Origin: Nitratireductor sp. XY-223 | GTDB taxonomy: Bacteria; Pseudomonadota; Alphaproteobacteria; Rhizobiales; Rhizobiaceae | Reading direction: 5' to 3' | Length of the DNA: 64,000 nt | Assembly (NCBI RefSeq): GCF_004959855.1 | Contig: NZ_SPNT01000001.1 | Location: 620,001 to 684,000 of the forward strand | Part shown: piece by piece, positions 1 through 8,072 of the stretch | How the letters are laid out: each line of letters starts with the position of its first letter | How positions within the stretch are numbered: the stretch's first letter is position 1 | The notes under the pieces: generated by a model | What the model saw: only the letters and a program-made list of their open reading frames with translations | Told to the model about the DNA's origin: nothing | Databases searched by the model: none | Made by a program: the position numbers and the translations under genes

Positions 1-102
1 CTGTTTTTTCACAATTTCCGTCCATATCCGTCCCCGTATCGGGATTCAAGAAGTAGCAGCAACTATAGGAATTTATTGTAAAAAACATCAACTTCGTGAA
101 AC

Positions 103-117
103 TGGCATACGGCTTGC
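103..117 (+). promoter_or_regulatory. Sigma-54 (RpoN) promoter of nasTS
   Basis: The sequence TGGCATACGGCTTGC fits the -24/-12 consensus TGGCACG-N4-TTGC, with the GG (104-105) and GC (116-117) doublets 12 bases apart. It predicts a transcript starting near 129 and a roughly 200-base leader before nasT. Nitrate assimilation genes are commonly under NtrC/RpoN control in Rhizobiales. No NtrC site was resolved upstream, and the first 100 bases of the window show no gene. Confidence 0.6.
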
Positions 118-120
118 AAA

Positions 121-333
121 GTAATCGGTAGGTCCAGAGGGGACCATTACGAGGGTGCCGTAAAGGTGCTCCACAGACAGGTCGCCGGCCGTATCGCGGT
201 CCGGTCGGGCACGTCCGGCCGGCGACCGAATGGAATATCGGAGCGCTGAACGGCGCATGCCGTCCGGCGGAGGACGAAGAGCAATTGTATGCGGTCCGCA
301 TGACCGGTTTATTCGCGAGCGCGATCTAGAAAT
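121..333 (+). promoter_or_regulatory. Structured leader upstream of nasT
   Basis: This non-coding stretch holds two inverted repeats. The first is GGTCC/GGACC around a 5-base loop (131-145). The second is a perfect 12-bp repeat, GGTCGCCGGCCG at 180-191 with its complement at 216-227. Neither is followed by a T-run, so simple termination is not supported. They may be RNA structures in the nasTS leader or a protein-binding site. I see no credible gene between 1 and 333. Confidence 0.4.
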
Positions 334-939
334 ATGCCGCAACGCCTGCCGTCTGTTTTGGTTGTCGACGAAAACACCGTGCGCGCCGCCATCATCGAGG
401 CGGGCTTGCGTGAAGCCGGCCACGACCGGGTGACCGTCGTCGCGGACGTGACCGGGGTCGCCGGCAAGATCGCCGCCATTTCACCGGATGTCATCGTCAT
501 CGACCTGGAAAACCCGAACCGTGACATGCTTGAGAGCATGTTCCAGCTTTCCCGCGCGGTGAAACGCCCCATCGCCATGTTCGTGGACAGTTCCGACACG
601 GATTCCATGGAACAGGCAATCGACGCGGGGGTTTCCGCCTATGTCGTCGACGGGCTGCGCCGGGAAAGGGTCAAGCCGATCCTCGACATGGCCATCAGCC
701 GATTTAACGCCTATGCGCGGCTGGAGCGTGAGCTGGAGGATGCGCGCAGGGCGCTGCAGTCGCGCAAGGTCGTCGATCAGGCAAAGGCCTTGCTCATGCG
801 CACGCGCGCCATGAGCGAGGATGAGGCCTACGCGCTGTTGCGCAAGACTGCGATGAACCAGAACCGCAAGATCTCTGATGTGGCGCAGAGCCTCGTCCTG
901 GCGGCAGATCTGCTGAGAGAAGGGGATCGAGATGACTGA
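334..939 (+). CDS. nasT: NasT, ANTAR-domain nitrate/nitrite antiterminator
   Basis: A 201-residue two-domain protein. Residues 1-125 are receiver-like: there is an acidic pocket at D12/E13 and a phosphoacceptor-like D57 (in VIDLE), but the usual conserved lysine near residue 105 is replaced (AYVVDGL). Residues 130-195 form the ANTAR RNA-binding helices (KVVDQAKALLM, MSEDEAYALLRK). Proteins of this type bind a two-hairpin leader and prevent termination of nitrate assimilation operons, and they are held inactive by NasS when nitrate is absent. The gene overlaps nasS by 8 bases, which suggests coupled synthesis of the partner pair. The start lacks an obvious Shine-Dalgarno sequence. Confidence 0.93.
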   Translation: MPQRLPSVLVVDENTVRAAIIEAGLREAGHDRVTVVADVTGVAGKIAAISPDVIVIDLENPNRDMLESMFQLSRAVKRPIAMFVDSSDTDSMEQAIDAGVSAYVVDGLRRERVKPILDMAISRFNAYARLERELEDARRALQSRKVVDQAKALLMRTRAMSEDEAYALLRKTAMNQNRKISDVAQSLVLAADLLREGDRDD

Positions 940-2155
940 CGTTACCGCCGCTTTTCTGCCCCTTACGGACAGTGCGATCCTGGTGGCGGCCCGGGAATGC
1001 GGCTTCGCCGAGGACGAGGGGATCGTGCTGTCGCTGTTGCGCGAGACGTCCTGGGCGAATGTCCGCGATCGCATGGCGATCGGACAATTCGAGGCGGCGC
1101 ACATGCTGGCACCGATGCCGATTGCATTCGCGCTTGGGCTGACGCCGCTTTCGCTCGACGTGATTGCCCCGATGTCGCTCGGTCTCGGCGGCAATGCGGT
1201 GACGGTCAGCCGCTGGCTGTACGATCTGATGCAGCAGGCCAGACCGTTCGAGCCGGCCGATGCGGCGAATGCGGGAACCGCGCTGCGCATGGTCGCCAGG
1301 AACGGCAGGCGGCGTCTGCAACTGGCTGTCGTCCACCCGCATTCGGGGCACAATCTCGAACTGCGTTACTGGCTCGCAGCATCGGGAATCGCACCGGATC
1401 GGGATGTCGATATCGTCTTCGTGCCGCCGCCCTATATGCCCGATGCCCTGGCGTCGGGGCAGATAGACGGATTCTGCGTCGGCGAGCCTTGGAATTCGGT
1501 CGCCGTCAAGGCCGGCGACAGTGTCGTGGCGACGACCAAATCGGCGATCTGGAAATCGAGCCCCGAGAAGGTTCTCGGTGTCCGCGCCGATTGGGCCGAA
1601 CGGAACGGAGAGGCGCTGGACGGGCTTTTACGCGCGCTCTACCGGGCCGCAAGGTGGTGCGGCGAACCGGAAAATTTCGATGCGCTGGCCGCGCTTCTTT
1701 CCCGTGACGACTATATCGGCAAACCGGCCGGGCTCATTCTGCGGGCGCTGAACGGTTCAGTGGCCGCACCGGCTAAGCCGGATCAGTCCGGATTTTACGA
1801 GCCCTTTGCGCGGGCAGCGACCTTCCCGTGGCAAAGCCATGCCCTGTGGTTCTACAGCCAGATGGTGCGCTGGGGGCAGGTGGAGCACAGCCGGGCGCGC
1901 GCAGTCGCCGCGGCACGCTGCTTCCGGCCGGACCTCTACCGGGCGGCGATCGAATCCCTGTCGGTTCCCATCCCGGCGGCGAACGCGAAGGTCGAGGGTG
2001 CGATGATAACCGCGCAGCCGGTCGGGTCGACCCACGGCACGCTGGTGCTCGGACCCGACGGTTTCTTCGACGGCAGGACCTTCGATCCGGACCGGCTTGA
2101 TGCGTATCTGTCCGAGCAGTCCGGCAATCCGGGGAAAGCCGACGAGACCGTTTAA
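932..2155 (+). CDS. nasS: NasS, cytoplasmic nitrate sensor (NrtA/CmpA-like)
   Basis: A 407-residue protein of the nitrate/bicarbonate-binding family. It resembles the downstream NrtA along its whole length (shared patterns such as HMLAPMP, HNLELRYWLA, FCVGEPWN and YSQMVRWGQ) but has no signal peptide, the mark of the cytosolic regulator NasS. In studied systems NasS binds NasT and releases it on sensing nitrate or nitrite. Its 8-base overlap with nasT fits that role. No terminator is visible directly after the stop, and the nrtA promoter begins about 155 bases later. Confidence 0.9.
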   Translation: MTDVTAAFLPLTDSAILVAARECGFAEDEGIVLSLLRETSWANVRDRMAIGQFEAAHMLAPMPIAFALGLTPLSLDVIAPMSLGLGGNAVTVSRWLYDLMQQARPFEPADAANAGTALRMVARNGRRRLQLAVVHPHSGHNLELRYWLAASGIAPDRDVDIVFVPPPYMPDALASGQIDGFCVGEPWNSVAVKAGDSVVATTKSAIWKSSPEKVLGVRADWAERNGEALDGLLRALYRAARWCGEPENFDALAALLSRDDYIGKPAGLILRALNGSVAAPAKPDQSGFYEPFARAATFPWQSHALWFYSQMVRWGQVEHSRARAVAAARCFRPDLYRAAIESLSVPIPAANAKVEGAMITAQPVGSTHGTLVLGPDGFFDGRTFDPDRLDAYLSEQSGNPGKADETV

Positions 2156-2286
2156 CTCGAGGGCATGTTCCATCACTGATTATATTTTGAACGGCATCAT
2201 GTGTGCGCTGCACAATTTGCAGCCAGCCCGAGAGCGGCCTCAACTGTGCCGGTAGCAGCCAGAAGTACGATAACGCATTGAATTGA

Positions 2287-2305
2287 AAGGAAATTCTCTT
2301 TCCTT
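2287..2305 (+). repeat. Inverted repeat upstream of the nrtA promoter
   Basis: AAGGAAA and TTTCCTT form a perfect 7-bp inverted repeat around TTCTC, seven bases before the sigma-54 site at 2312. It could be a protein-binding site or a weak 3' end for the nasTS transcript. The sequence does not distinguish these. Confidence 0.3.
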
Positions 2306-2311
2306 ATGCAA

Positions 2312-2326
2312 ACTGGCACGTTTCCT
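2312..2326 (+). promoter_or_regulatory. Sigma-54 (RpoN) promoter of nrtA operon
   Basis: TGGCACGTTTCCTGC matches TGGCACG-N4-TTGC except for one base in the -12 element, with the GG and GC doublets correctly spaced. The predicted start is near 2338, just before the hairpins and terminator of the leader. With the site before nasT it makes two RpoN-type promoters in one nitrate locus. Confidence 0.65.
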
Positions 2327-2340
2327 GCTTTTAAATATTC

Positions 2341-2354
2341 AGCCTCCCAAGGCT
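2341..2354 (+). promoter_or_regulatory. First hairpin of the nrtA leader
   Basis: AGCCT/AGGCT closes on the loop CCCA (or a hexaloop, TCCCAA, if the last pair is open). It lies at the predicted 5' end of the leader transcript. It could be the first arm of the NasT target, but the hexaloop lacks the A1/G4 pattern of ANTAR sites. Confidence 0.35.
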
Positions 2355-2361
2355 TGATTTC

Positions 2362-2379
2362 GCGTCCAAAGGCGGGCGC
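2362..2379 (+). promoter_or_regulatory. ANTAR-type hexaloop hairpin (NasT target)
   Basis: GCGTCC (2362-2367) pairs with GGGCGC (2374-2379), with one G-T wobble, and closes on the hexaloop AAAGGC. The loop has A at position 1 and G at position 4, the bases conserved in ANTAR-recognised loops. A second, weaker stem-loop (GGC-GAAGCT-GCC, 2384-2395) shares its 3' arm with the 5' arm of the terminator. That is how antitermination would compete with termination. Confidence 0.6.
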
Positions 2380-2392
2380 CCCAGGCGAAGCT

Positions 2393-2447
2393 GCCAGCCG
2401 TGCGAGACCTCCCAAGACGAGGTCGGCACCGGTTGGCGGCTTTTTTA
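2393..2447 (+). terminator. Leader intrinsic terminator before nrtA
   Basis: A long GC-rich stem: outer arm GCCAGCCGTGC (2393-2403) with GCACCGGTTGGC (2426-2437), and inner perfect stem GACCTC (2406-2411) with GAGGTC (2419-2424). It is followed closely by TTTTTTATTT. It stands 44 bases upstream of the nrtA start codon and after the sigma-54 promoter, so it should stop transcription unless NasT intervenes. Confidence 0.85.
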
Positions 2448-2490
2448 TTTGGTGCCCGCGCGAGCGGCAGTCTCAACAGGAGCAACATAA

Positions 2491-3891
2491 ATGATGTCAA
2501 CCACCTTATGCCGAAGAGCGTTGATTGCGGCCGGCGCGGCCATTCTGGCCGGTTCGACGGCGTTTTCATCGGCCAGCGCAGAGATGCTCGATGTCGAGAA
2601 GGACGAGCTGAAATTCGGTTTCATCAAGCTGACCGATATGGCGCCTTTGGCGATCGCCTACGAGAAGGGCTATTTCGAGGACGAGGGGCTGTTCGTGACG
2701 CTAGAGCCGCAGGCCAACTGGAAGGTGCTCCTGGACCGGGTCATCACCGGAGAGCTCGACGGCGCGCATATGCTTGCCGGTCAGCCCCTGGCGGCAACGA
2801 TCGGCTTCGGAACCAAGGCGCATATCGTGACGCCCTTTTCCATGGACCTGAACGGCAACGGCATCACCGTCTCCAACGAGATCTGGGCGATGATGAAGCC
2901 GAACATTCCGGTGGGCGACGACGGCAAGCCGGTGCACCCCATCAAGGCCGACGCGCTGAAGCCGGTCGTCGAGCAGTTCAAGTCCGAGGGCAAGCCGTTC
3001 AACATGGGCATGGTGTTCCCGGTCTCGACCCACAATTACGAGCTGCGCTACTGGCTGGCTTCCGGCGACATCCATCCGGGATTCTATTCGCCCACCGACG
3101 TTTCCGGCCAGATCAAGGCCGACGCGCTGCTGTCGGTGACGCCGCCGCCGCAGATGCCGGCGACGCTGGAGGCCGGCACCATCTACGGCTATTGCGTCGG
3201 CGAGCCGTGGAACCAGCAGGCGGTCTTCAAGGGCATCGGTGTTCCGGTGATCACCGACTACGAGATCTGGAAGAACAATCCGGAAAAGGTGTTCGGCCTC
3301 ACCCGGGAATTCACCGAGGAGAACCCGAACACGACCCTGGCGCTCACCAAGGCGCTTATCCGCGCCGCCAAGTGGCTTGATGAGAACGACAACGCCAACC
3401 GCATGGAGGCCGTCGAGATCCTCGCACGGTCGGAATATGTCGGCGCCGACGCCGAGGTGATCGCCAATTCGATGACCGGCACGTTCGAATATGAAAAGGG
3501 TGACGCCCGGCCGGTGCCGGACTTCAATGTCTTCTACCGGTATTATGCGACCTATCCCTACTACTCCGACGCCGTCTGGTACCTGACGCAGATGCGCCGC
3601 TGGGGCCAGATCCCGGAAGCGAAGCCGGACAGCTGGTACGACGAGGTGGCCAGATCGGTCTACCGCCCGGACATCTATCTCAAGGCCGCCCGCATGCTGG
3701 TCGATGAGGGGCATGTCGCCGAAGCGGATTTTCCTTGGGAAACCGACGGATATCGCCCACCGACACCGGCCGCCGACATCATCGACGGCATACCCTATGA
3801 CGGCCGCCAGCCGAACGCCTATATCGACTCGCTTCCGATCGGCCTGAAGGGCAACCAGACAGTCGACGGTTCCGAGGTTGTCGGCGGCTAA
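2491..3891 (+). CDS. nrtA: NrtA, nitrate ABC transporter substrate-binding protein
   Basis: A 466-residue periplasmic binding protein with an N-terminal export signal ([14 protein letters not shown], cleavage likely near ASA-EM at residues 29-32). It captures nitrate or nitrite for the NrtB/NrtCD transporter. It shares the family patterns with NasS ([25 protein letters not shown]). An ATG also follows at 2494, and the Shine-Dalgarno-like CAGGAG (about 2476-2481) fits either start. The gene is followed by a GC-rich hairpin before nrtB. It is regulated by the leader terminator described upstream. Confidence 0.92.
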   Translation: MMSTTLCRRALIAAGAAILAGSTAFSSASAEMLDVEKDELKFGFIKLTDMAPLAIAYEKGYFEDEGLFVTLEPQANWKVLLDRVITGELDGAHMLAGQPLAATIGFGTKAHIVTPFSMDLNGNGITVSNEIWAMMKPNIPVGDDGKPVHPIKADALKPVVEQFKSEGKPFNMGMVFPVSTHNYELRYWLASGDIHPGFYSPTDVSGQIKADALLSVTPPPQMPATLEAGTIYGYCVGEPWNQQAVFKGIGVPVITDYEIWKNNPEKVFGLTREFTEENPNTTLALTKALIRAAKWLDENDNANRMEAVEILARSEYVGADAEVIANSMTGTFEYEKGDARPVPDFNVFYRYYATYPYYSDAVWYLTQMRRWGQIPEAKPDSWYDEVARSVYRPDIYLKAARMLVDEGHVAEADFPWETDGYRPPTPAADIIDGIPYDGRQPNAYIDSLPIGLKGNQTVDGSEVVGG

Positions 3892-3909
3892 CCCCAACAT
3901 TCCCCTGAA

Positions 3910-3943
3910 CCCGGGACGACCGGTCGCGGCGGGCCGCCCCGGG
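3910..3943 (+). repeat. GC-rich hairpin between nrtA and nrtB
   Basis: CCCGGG (3910-3915) pairs with CCCGGG (3938-3943), enclosing the stem GCGGC/GCCGC (3926-3930 and 3933-3937). There is no T-run. Such hairpins after binding-protein genes usually protect the upstream mRNA, giving more binding protein than permease. Confidence 0.5.
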
Positions 3944-3965
3944 AAGGAATGAAAAGAGAGACATC

Positions 3966-5042
3966 ATGACCACAAGCAATCCGACCGTCGACGAACAGTC
4001 ATCCACGAAGCGCGAGAAGCTGTTTACCTGGATCAACCGCGCCTCGGGCTGGCTCGACGCGCTGGGCTTTTCCTGGCTCGTGCCGCTGCTGAAAATGGCG
4101 GCGGGTGATAATCCGCGCGAACAGATGAAAGAGTTGCAGCGCGCGCTCCTGATTCCGCTTGCGGGCATTCTCGTCTTCCTGGCCGCCTGGGGCATGCTGG
4201 CGCCGCAGGTCCAGACGTCCCTCGGCGCCATTCCCGGCCCGGTGCAGGTCTGGGAACAGGCGATCAATCTCGTCGCCGATCACAACAACGAGCGTGCCAA
4301 GGCCGCAGCCTTTTACGAGCGGCAGGAAAAGCGCAACGCCAAACTCGAAGCCGAGGGCAAGGCCGAAAAGGTGAAATGGCGCGACTACACCGGCAAGCCG
4401 ACCTATTTCGACCAGATCCTCACTTCGCTGAAGACGGTCGGCCTCGGCTTCCTGATCGCCACTATGATTGCCGTGCCGCTCGGCATTGCTTCGGGCCTGT
4501 CAAAGGCCTTCAACGGCGCGATCAACCCGCTGATCCAGATCTTCAAGCCGGTCTCGCCGCTCGCCTGGCTGCCGATCGTCACCATGGTGGTCTCGGCGCT
4601 CTATATCGATCCGGTCGACGCGTTTCCCAAATCGCTGGTGATCTCGGCGGTCACGGTGACGCTGTGCTCGCTGTGGCCGACACTGATCAACACGGCGCTG
4701 GGTGTCGCTTCCGTCGACAAGGACCTGATGAATGTCGGGCGGGTGCTGCAGCTTCCCACCCGTAAGACCGTCACCAAGGTGGTGCTGCCGTCGGCGCTGC
4801 CGCTGATCTTCACCGGGCTGCGCCTGTCGCTCGGCGTCGGCTGGATGGTGCTGATCGCTGCCGAGATGCTGGCGCAGAACCCCGGCCTCGGCAAATTCGT
4901 CTGGGACGAGTTCCAGAACGGATCGTCCCAGTCTCTCGCCAGGATCATGGTCGCGGTTCTGACCATCGGCCTCATCGGCTTCATGCTCGACCGTCTGATG
5001 TATGCGCTGCAGCGCGCCTTCACATTCTCGGCGAACCGGTAA
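3966..5042 (+). CDS. nrtB: NrtB, nitrate ABC transporter permease
   Basis: A 358-residue membrane permease of the binding-protein-dependent type. A cytoplasmic N-terminus of about 55 residues precedes the first membrane segment (LLIPLAGILVFLAAWGML). A charged linker (about residues 105-145) comes next, then the BPD_transp_1 core with further membrane segments. The ATPase-coupling region is the PLAWLPIVTMV to LQLPTRKTVTKVVLPSALP stretch. It forms the nitrate channel with the fused ATPase encoded 10 bases downstream. The start has GAGAGACATC just upstream. Confidence 0.92.
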   Translation: MTTSNPTVDEQSSTKREKLFTWINRASGWLDALGFSWLVPLLKMAAGDNPREQMKELQRALLIPLAGILVFLAAWGMLAPQVQTSLGAIPGPVQVWEQAINLVADHNNERAKAAAFYERQEKRNAKLEAEGKAEKVKWRDYTGKPTYFDQILTSLKTVGLGFLIATMIAVPLGIASGLSKAFNGAINPLIQIFKPVSPLAWLPIVTMVVSALYIDPVDAFPKSLVISAVTVTLCSLWPTLINTALGVASVDKDLMNVGRVLQLPTRKTVTKVVLPSALPLIFTGLRLSLGVGWMVLIAAEMLAQNPGLGKFVWDEFQNGSSQSLARIMVAVLTIGLIGFMLDRLMYALQRAFTFSANR

Positions 5043-5052
5043 AGGAGACGCC

Positions 5053-6804
5053 ATGTCATTTCTCGAAATCACCGGCCTTTCGAAACACTACGGCGAGGGG
5101 ATCGGGCGCACGGAGGTGCTCACAGACGTCAATCTCAAGGTCGAGGAGGGCGAGTTCATTGCCATTGTCGGCTTTTCCGGTTCGGGCAAGACGACGCTGA
5201 TGTCGCTGCTTGCCGGGCTGATCAAGGCCGATGAAGGCGGCGTCATCTTCAAGGGCAAGGAGGTGGACCGCCCGGGCCGCGAGCGGGCCCTGGTCTTCCA
5301 GTCCTATTCGCTGATGCCGTGGCTCTCGGTGGCCGGCAATGTCAGCCTTGCCGTGGACTCCGTCTTCTCCGGCAAATCCGCCGCCGAGCGCCGGGAAATC
5401 GTCGACAAGTACATCGACATGGTCGGCCTAAGCCACGCCCGCGACCGCCGGCCGGCGGAGCTTTCCGGCGGCATGCGCCAGCGTGTCGCCGTGGCCCGGG
5501 CGCTCGCCATGCGGCCCGAAGTGCTGCTGCTCGACGAGCCCCTGTCGGCGCTCGATGCGCTGACCCGCGCGAAACTGCAGGATGAATTCGCCGAGATCAG
5601 CCGCAAGGAAAAGAAGACCATCATCCTGGTCACCAATGACGTGGACGAGGCGATCCTGCTCGCCGACCGGATCATCCCGCTGACGCCAGGACCGAACGCG
5701 ACGCTGGGTGAGGAATTCGTCGTCGATCTGCCGCAACCGCGTGACCGCGGCGAAATGAACCACAACGACGCGTTCATCCGGCTGCGGACCGGCATCACCA
5801 AATACCTGATGAATCTGGGCGCCGAGCGCGGTGTCGATGCCGGCCGTGATATCGAACTTCCGAATGTCGTTCCGATCACCCAGAAGGCGCGGCTGCCGGA
5901 CGCCTATGTCCGGGCGGCCGAAAGCCGCATCGACGATCGCTATCTGGAGTTCAGCCAGCTCAAGAAGGTGTACCCGACACCGAAGGGCCCGCTGACCGTC
6001 GTTGAAGGCTTCGACCTGAAGATGCGCAAGGGCGAATTCATCACCTTGATCGGGCATTCGGGCTGCGGCAAGTCCACCGTGCTCTCCATGGTCGCCGGCC
6101 TCAACAAGATCACCGGGGGCAGCATTATCCTCGACGGCACCCACGTCACCCGTGCGGGACCGGAGCGCGCCGTGGTCTTCCAGGCGCCTTCGTTGATGCC
6201 GTGGTTGACAGCCTACGAGAATGTCGAACTCGGCGTCGACAAGGTCTATCCGGACGCCAATTGGGCGGAGAAGCGGGACATCATCGAGTACTATCTTTCC
6301 AAGGTCGGACTGGGCGATGCCATGCAACGCCCGGCGGCTGCCCTTTCCAACGGCATGAAGCAGCGCGTCGGCATTGCCCGCGCCTTCGCGCTTTCGCCCA
6401 AGCTTCTGCTTCTGGACGAGCCGTTCGGCATGCTCGACAGCCTGACCCGCTGGGAGCTTCAGGACGTGCTCATGGACGTGTGGAAACGAACGCAGGTCAC
6501 GGCGATCTGCGTGACCCATGATGTCGACGAGGCGATCCTCCTGGCCGACCGCGTGGTGATGATGTCGAACGGTCCGAACGCTAGGATCGGCAACATCATG
6601 GATGTCGATCTGCCGCGCCCGAGGTCGCGCAAGGCGCTGATCGCCCATCCCGACTACTACGCCTACCGCGAGGAACTGCTCGACTTCCTCGAAGCCTATG
6701 AAGGCGGTGCCGATCCCGACGAGGCGCAGCTTGAATCGATCAAGCGCAAGCGGGCGGCGCGCATCGCCCGGCAGAACGGATCATCCATGGAAGCGGCGCA
6801 ATAG
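5053..6804 (+). CDS. nrtD: NrtCD, fused double ABC ATPase for nitrate uptake
   Basis: A 583-residue protein with two complete ABC ATPase domains. Domain 1 has Walker A GFSGSGKTT (40-48), signature LSGGM (137-141), Walker B DE (161-162) and Asn195 where the switch histidine belongs (VTNDVDEA). Domain 2 has Walker A GHSGCGKST (334-342), signature LSNGM (431-435), DE (455-456) and a normal His489. It energises NrtB. It differs from cyanobacterial NrtC, which carries a NrtA-like C-terminal domain, by joining two ATPases instead. The start at 5053 is chosen for AAAGGAGACGCC just upstream. A longer frame back to 5002 overlaps nrtB and is not supported. Confidence 0.9.
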   Translation: MSFLEITGLSKHYGEGIGRTEVLTDVNLKVEEGEFIAIVGFSGSGKTTLMSLLAGLIKADEGGVIFKGKEVDRPGRERALVFQSYSLMPWLSVAGNVSLAVDSVFSGKSAAERREIVDKYIDMVGLSHARDRRPAELSGGMRQRVAVARALAMRPEVLLLDEPLSALDALTRAKLQDEFAEISRKEKKTIILVTNDVDEAILLADRIIPLTPGPNATLGEEFVVDLPQPRDRGEMNHNDAFIRLRTGITKYLMNLGAERGVDAGRDIELPNVVPITQKARLPDAYVRAAESRIDDRYLEFSQLKKVYPTPKGPLTVVEGFDLKMRKGEFITLIGHSGCGKSTVLSMVAGLNKITGGSIILDGTHVTRAGPERAVVFQAPSLMPWLTAYENVELGVDKVYPDANWAEKRDIIEYYLSKVGLGDAMQRPAAALSNGMKQRVGIARAFALSPKLLLLDEPFGMLDSLTRWELQDVLMDVWKRTQVTAICVTHDVDEAILLADRVVMMSNGPNARIGNIMDVDLPRPRSRKALIAHPDYYAYREELLDFLEAYEGGADPDEAQLESIKRKRAARIARQNGSSMEAAQ

Positions 6805-6815
6805 GAATGAGGGCC

Positions 6816-8072
6816 ATGAAACAGAAACTGGTGATCATCGGAAACGGCATGGCACCGGGCCGCATGCTCGAACATCTGTTCGAACGCGCGCCGGACGCGT
6901 TTGACGTGACGATCTTCAACGCGGAACCGCGCGTCAATTACGACCGCATCATGCTTTCCCCGGTGCTTTCGGGCGAAAAGAGCTTCGAGGAAATCGTCAT
7001 CCACGGCGACGGCTGGTATATCGAGCGCGGCATCACCCTCTACAAGGGTCACCGCATCGATGCCATCGATCGCGATGCGGGAACGGTGACGTCCGACCAG
7101 GGCGTGACGGAATGCTACGACAAGCTGGTGATCGCCACCGGCTCCGTGCCGTTCGTCATTCCCGTGCCAGGCAACGACCTGCCGGGGGTTCTCACCTACC
7201 GCGATCTCGACGACGTCAATGCCATGCTGCTTGCCGCCCAGGCGCGCAGCAAGGCTGTAGTGATCGGCGGCGGGCTTCTCGGTCTCGAGGCGGCGGCCGG
7301 GCTGAAAGAACGAGGCATGGACGTGACGGTGCTTCACCTGATGCCGACCCTCATGGAGCGTCAACTCGATTCTTCGGCCGGCTATCTTCTGCAGCGTGAG
7401 CTGGAGGGCAGGGGCATCAACATCATCACCAAGGCCACCACCAGGGCAATCGTCGGCGACGGCTATGTCGAGGGCGTGAAACTCGATGACGGGACGGTGA
7501 TCCCGGCTTCGCTCGTCGTCATGGCTGCGGGCATCCGGCCGAATGCGGGCCTCGGCAAGGCGGCAGGTCTCGACGTCAGTCGTGGCATCGTGGTCGACGG
7601 CTGCATGCGCACCAGCGATCCCGACATCTATGCGCTCGGAGAGTGCGCCGAGGTCGGCGGCGAGGTCTATGGCCTTGTCGCGCCGCTCTACCAGATGGCG
7701 CGTGTCGCAGCCGGCCATCTGGCGGGCGTTCCAACGGAAGCGTTCCAGCATGCCGAAACGCCCACGAAACTCAAGGTGACCGGCGTCGACCTGTTCTCGC
7801 TCGGCGACTTCGCGGAAGGGGATGACCGGGAGGAAATCGTACTGCGCGACGCGTCGGCCGGCGTCTACAAGCGGCTGGTGCTGAAAGAGGACCGGATCAT
7901 CGGCGTGGTGCTCTACGGCGAGACCGCCGACGGCGCCTGGTTTACCGACCTGCACAAGAAACAGGCGGACATCTCGGACCTGCGCGATACGCTGATATTC
8001 GGACAGGCCTACCAGGGGGGCGCTTCCGCGGACCCTATGGCGGCCGTTGCAGCCCTGCCGGAGGATGCTTAG
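6816..8072 (+). CDS. nirB: NirB N-terminal half (gene cut by in-frame TAG)
   Basis: This is the FAD/NAD(P)H-oxidoreductase half of the assimilatory nitrite reductase large subunit. It has an N-terminal Rossmann motif (VIIGNGMAPGRMLEH), a second dinucleotide motif (VVIGGGLLGLEAA) and the NirB patterns VNYDRIMLSPVL and VLYGETADG. The frame stops at TAG (8070-8072) after ALPEDA, while the same frame continues with the missing NirB residues at 8073. A full-length NirB would be about 810 residues, and this piece has 418. The ATG at 6807 (three codons upstream) is an alternative start; GAGGG favours 6816. A product without siroheme and iron-sulfur centres could not reduce nitrite. Confidence 0.85.
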   Translation: MKQKLVIIGNGMAPGRMLEHLFERAPDAFDVTIFNAEPRVNYDRIMLSPVLSGEKSFEEIVIHGDGWYIERGITLYKGHRIDAIDRDAGTVTSDQGVTECYDKLVIATGSVPFVIPVPGNDLPGVLTYRDLDDVNAMLLAAQARSKAVVIGGGLLGLEAAAGLKERGMDVTVLHLMPTLMERQLDSSAGYLLQRELEGRGINIITKATTRAIVGDGYVEGVKLDDGTVIPASLVVMAAGIRPNAGLGKAAGLDVSRGIVVDGCMRTSDPDIYALGECAEVGGEVYGLVAPLYQMARVAAGHLAGVPTEAFQHAETPTKLKVTGVDLFSLGDFAEGDDREEIVLRDASAGVYKRLVLKEDRIIGVVLYGETADGAWFTDLHKKQADISDLRDTLIFGQAYQGGASADPMAAVAALPEDA

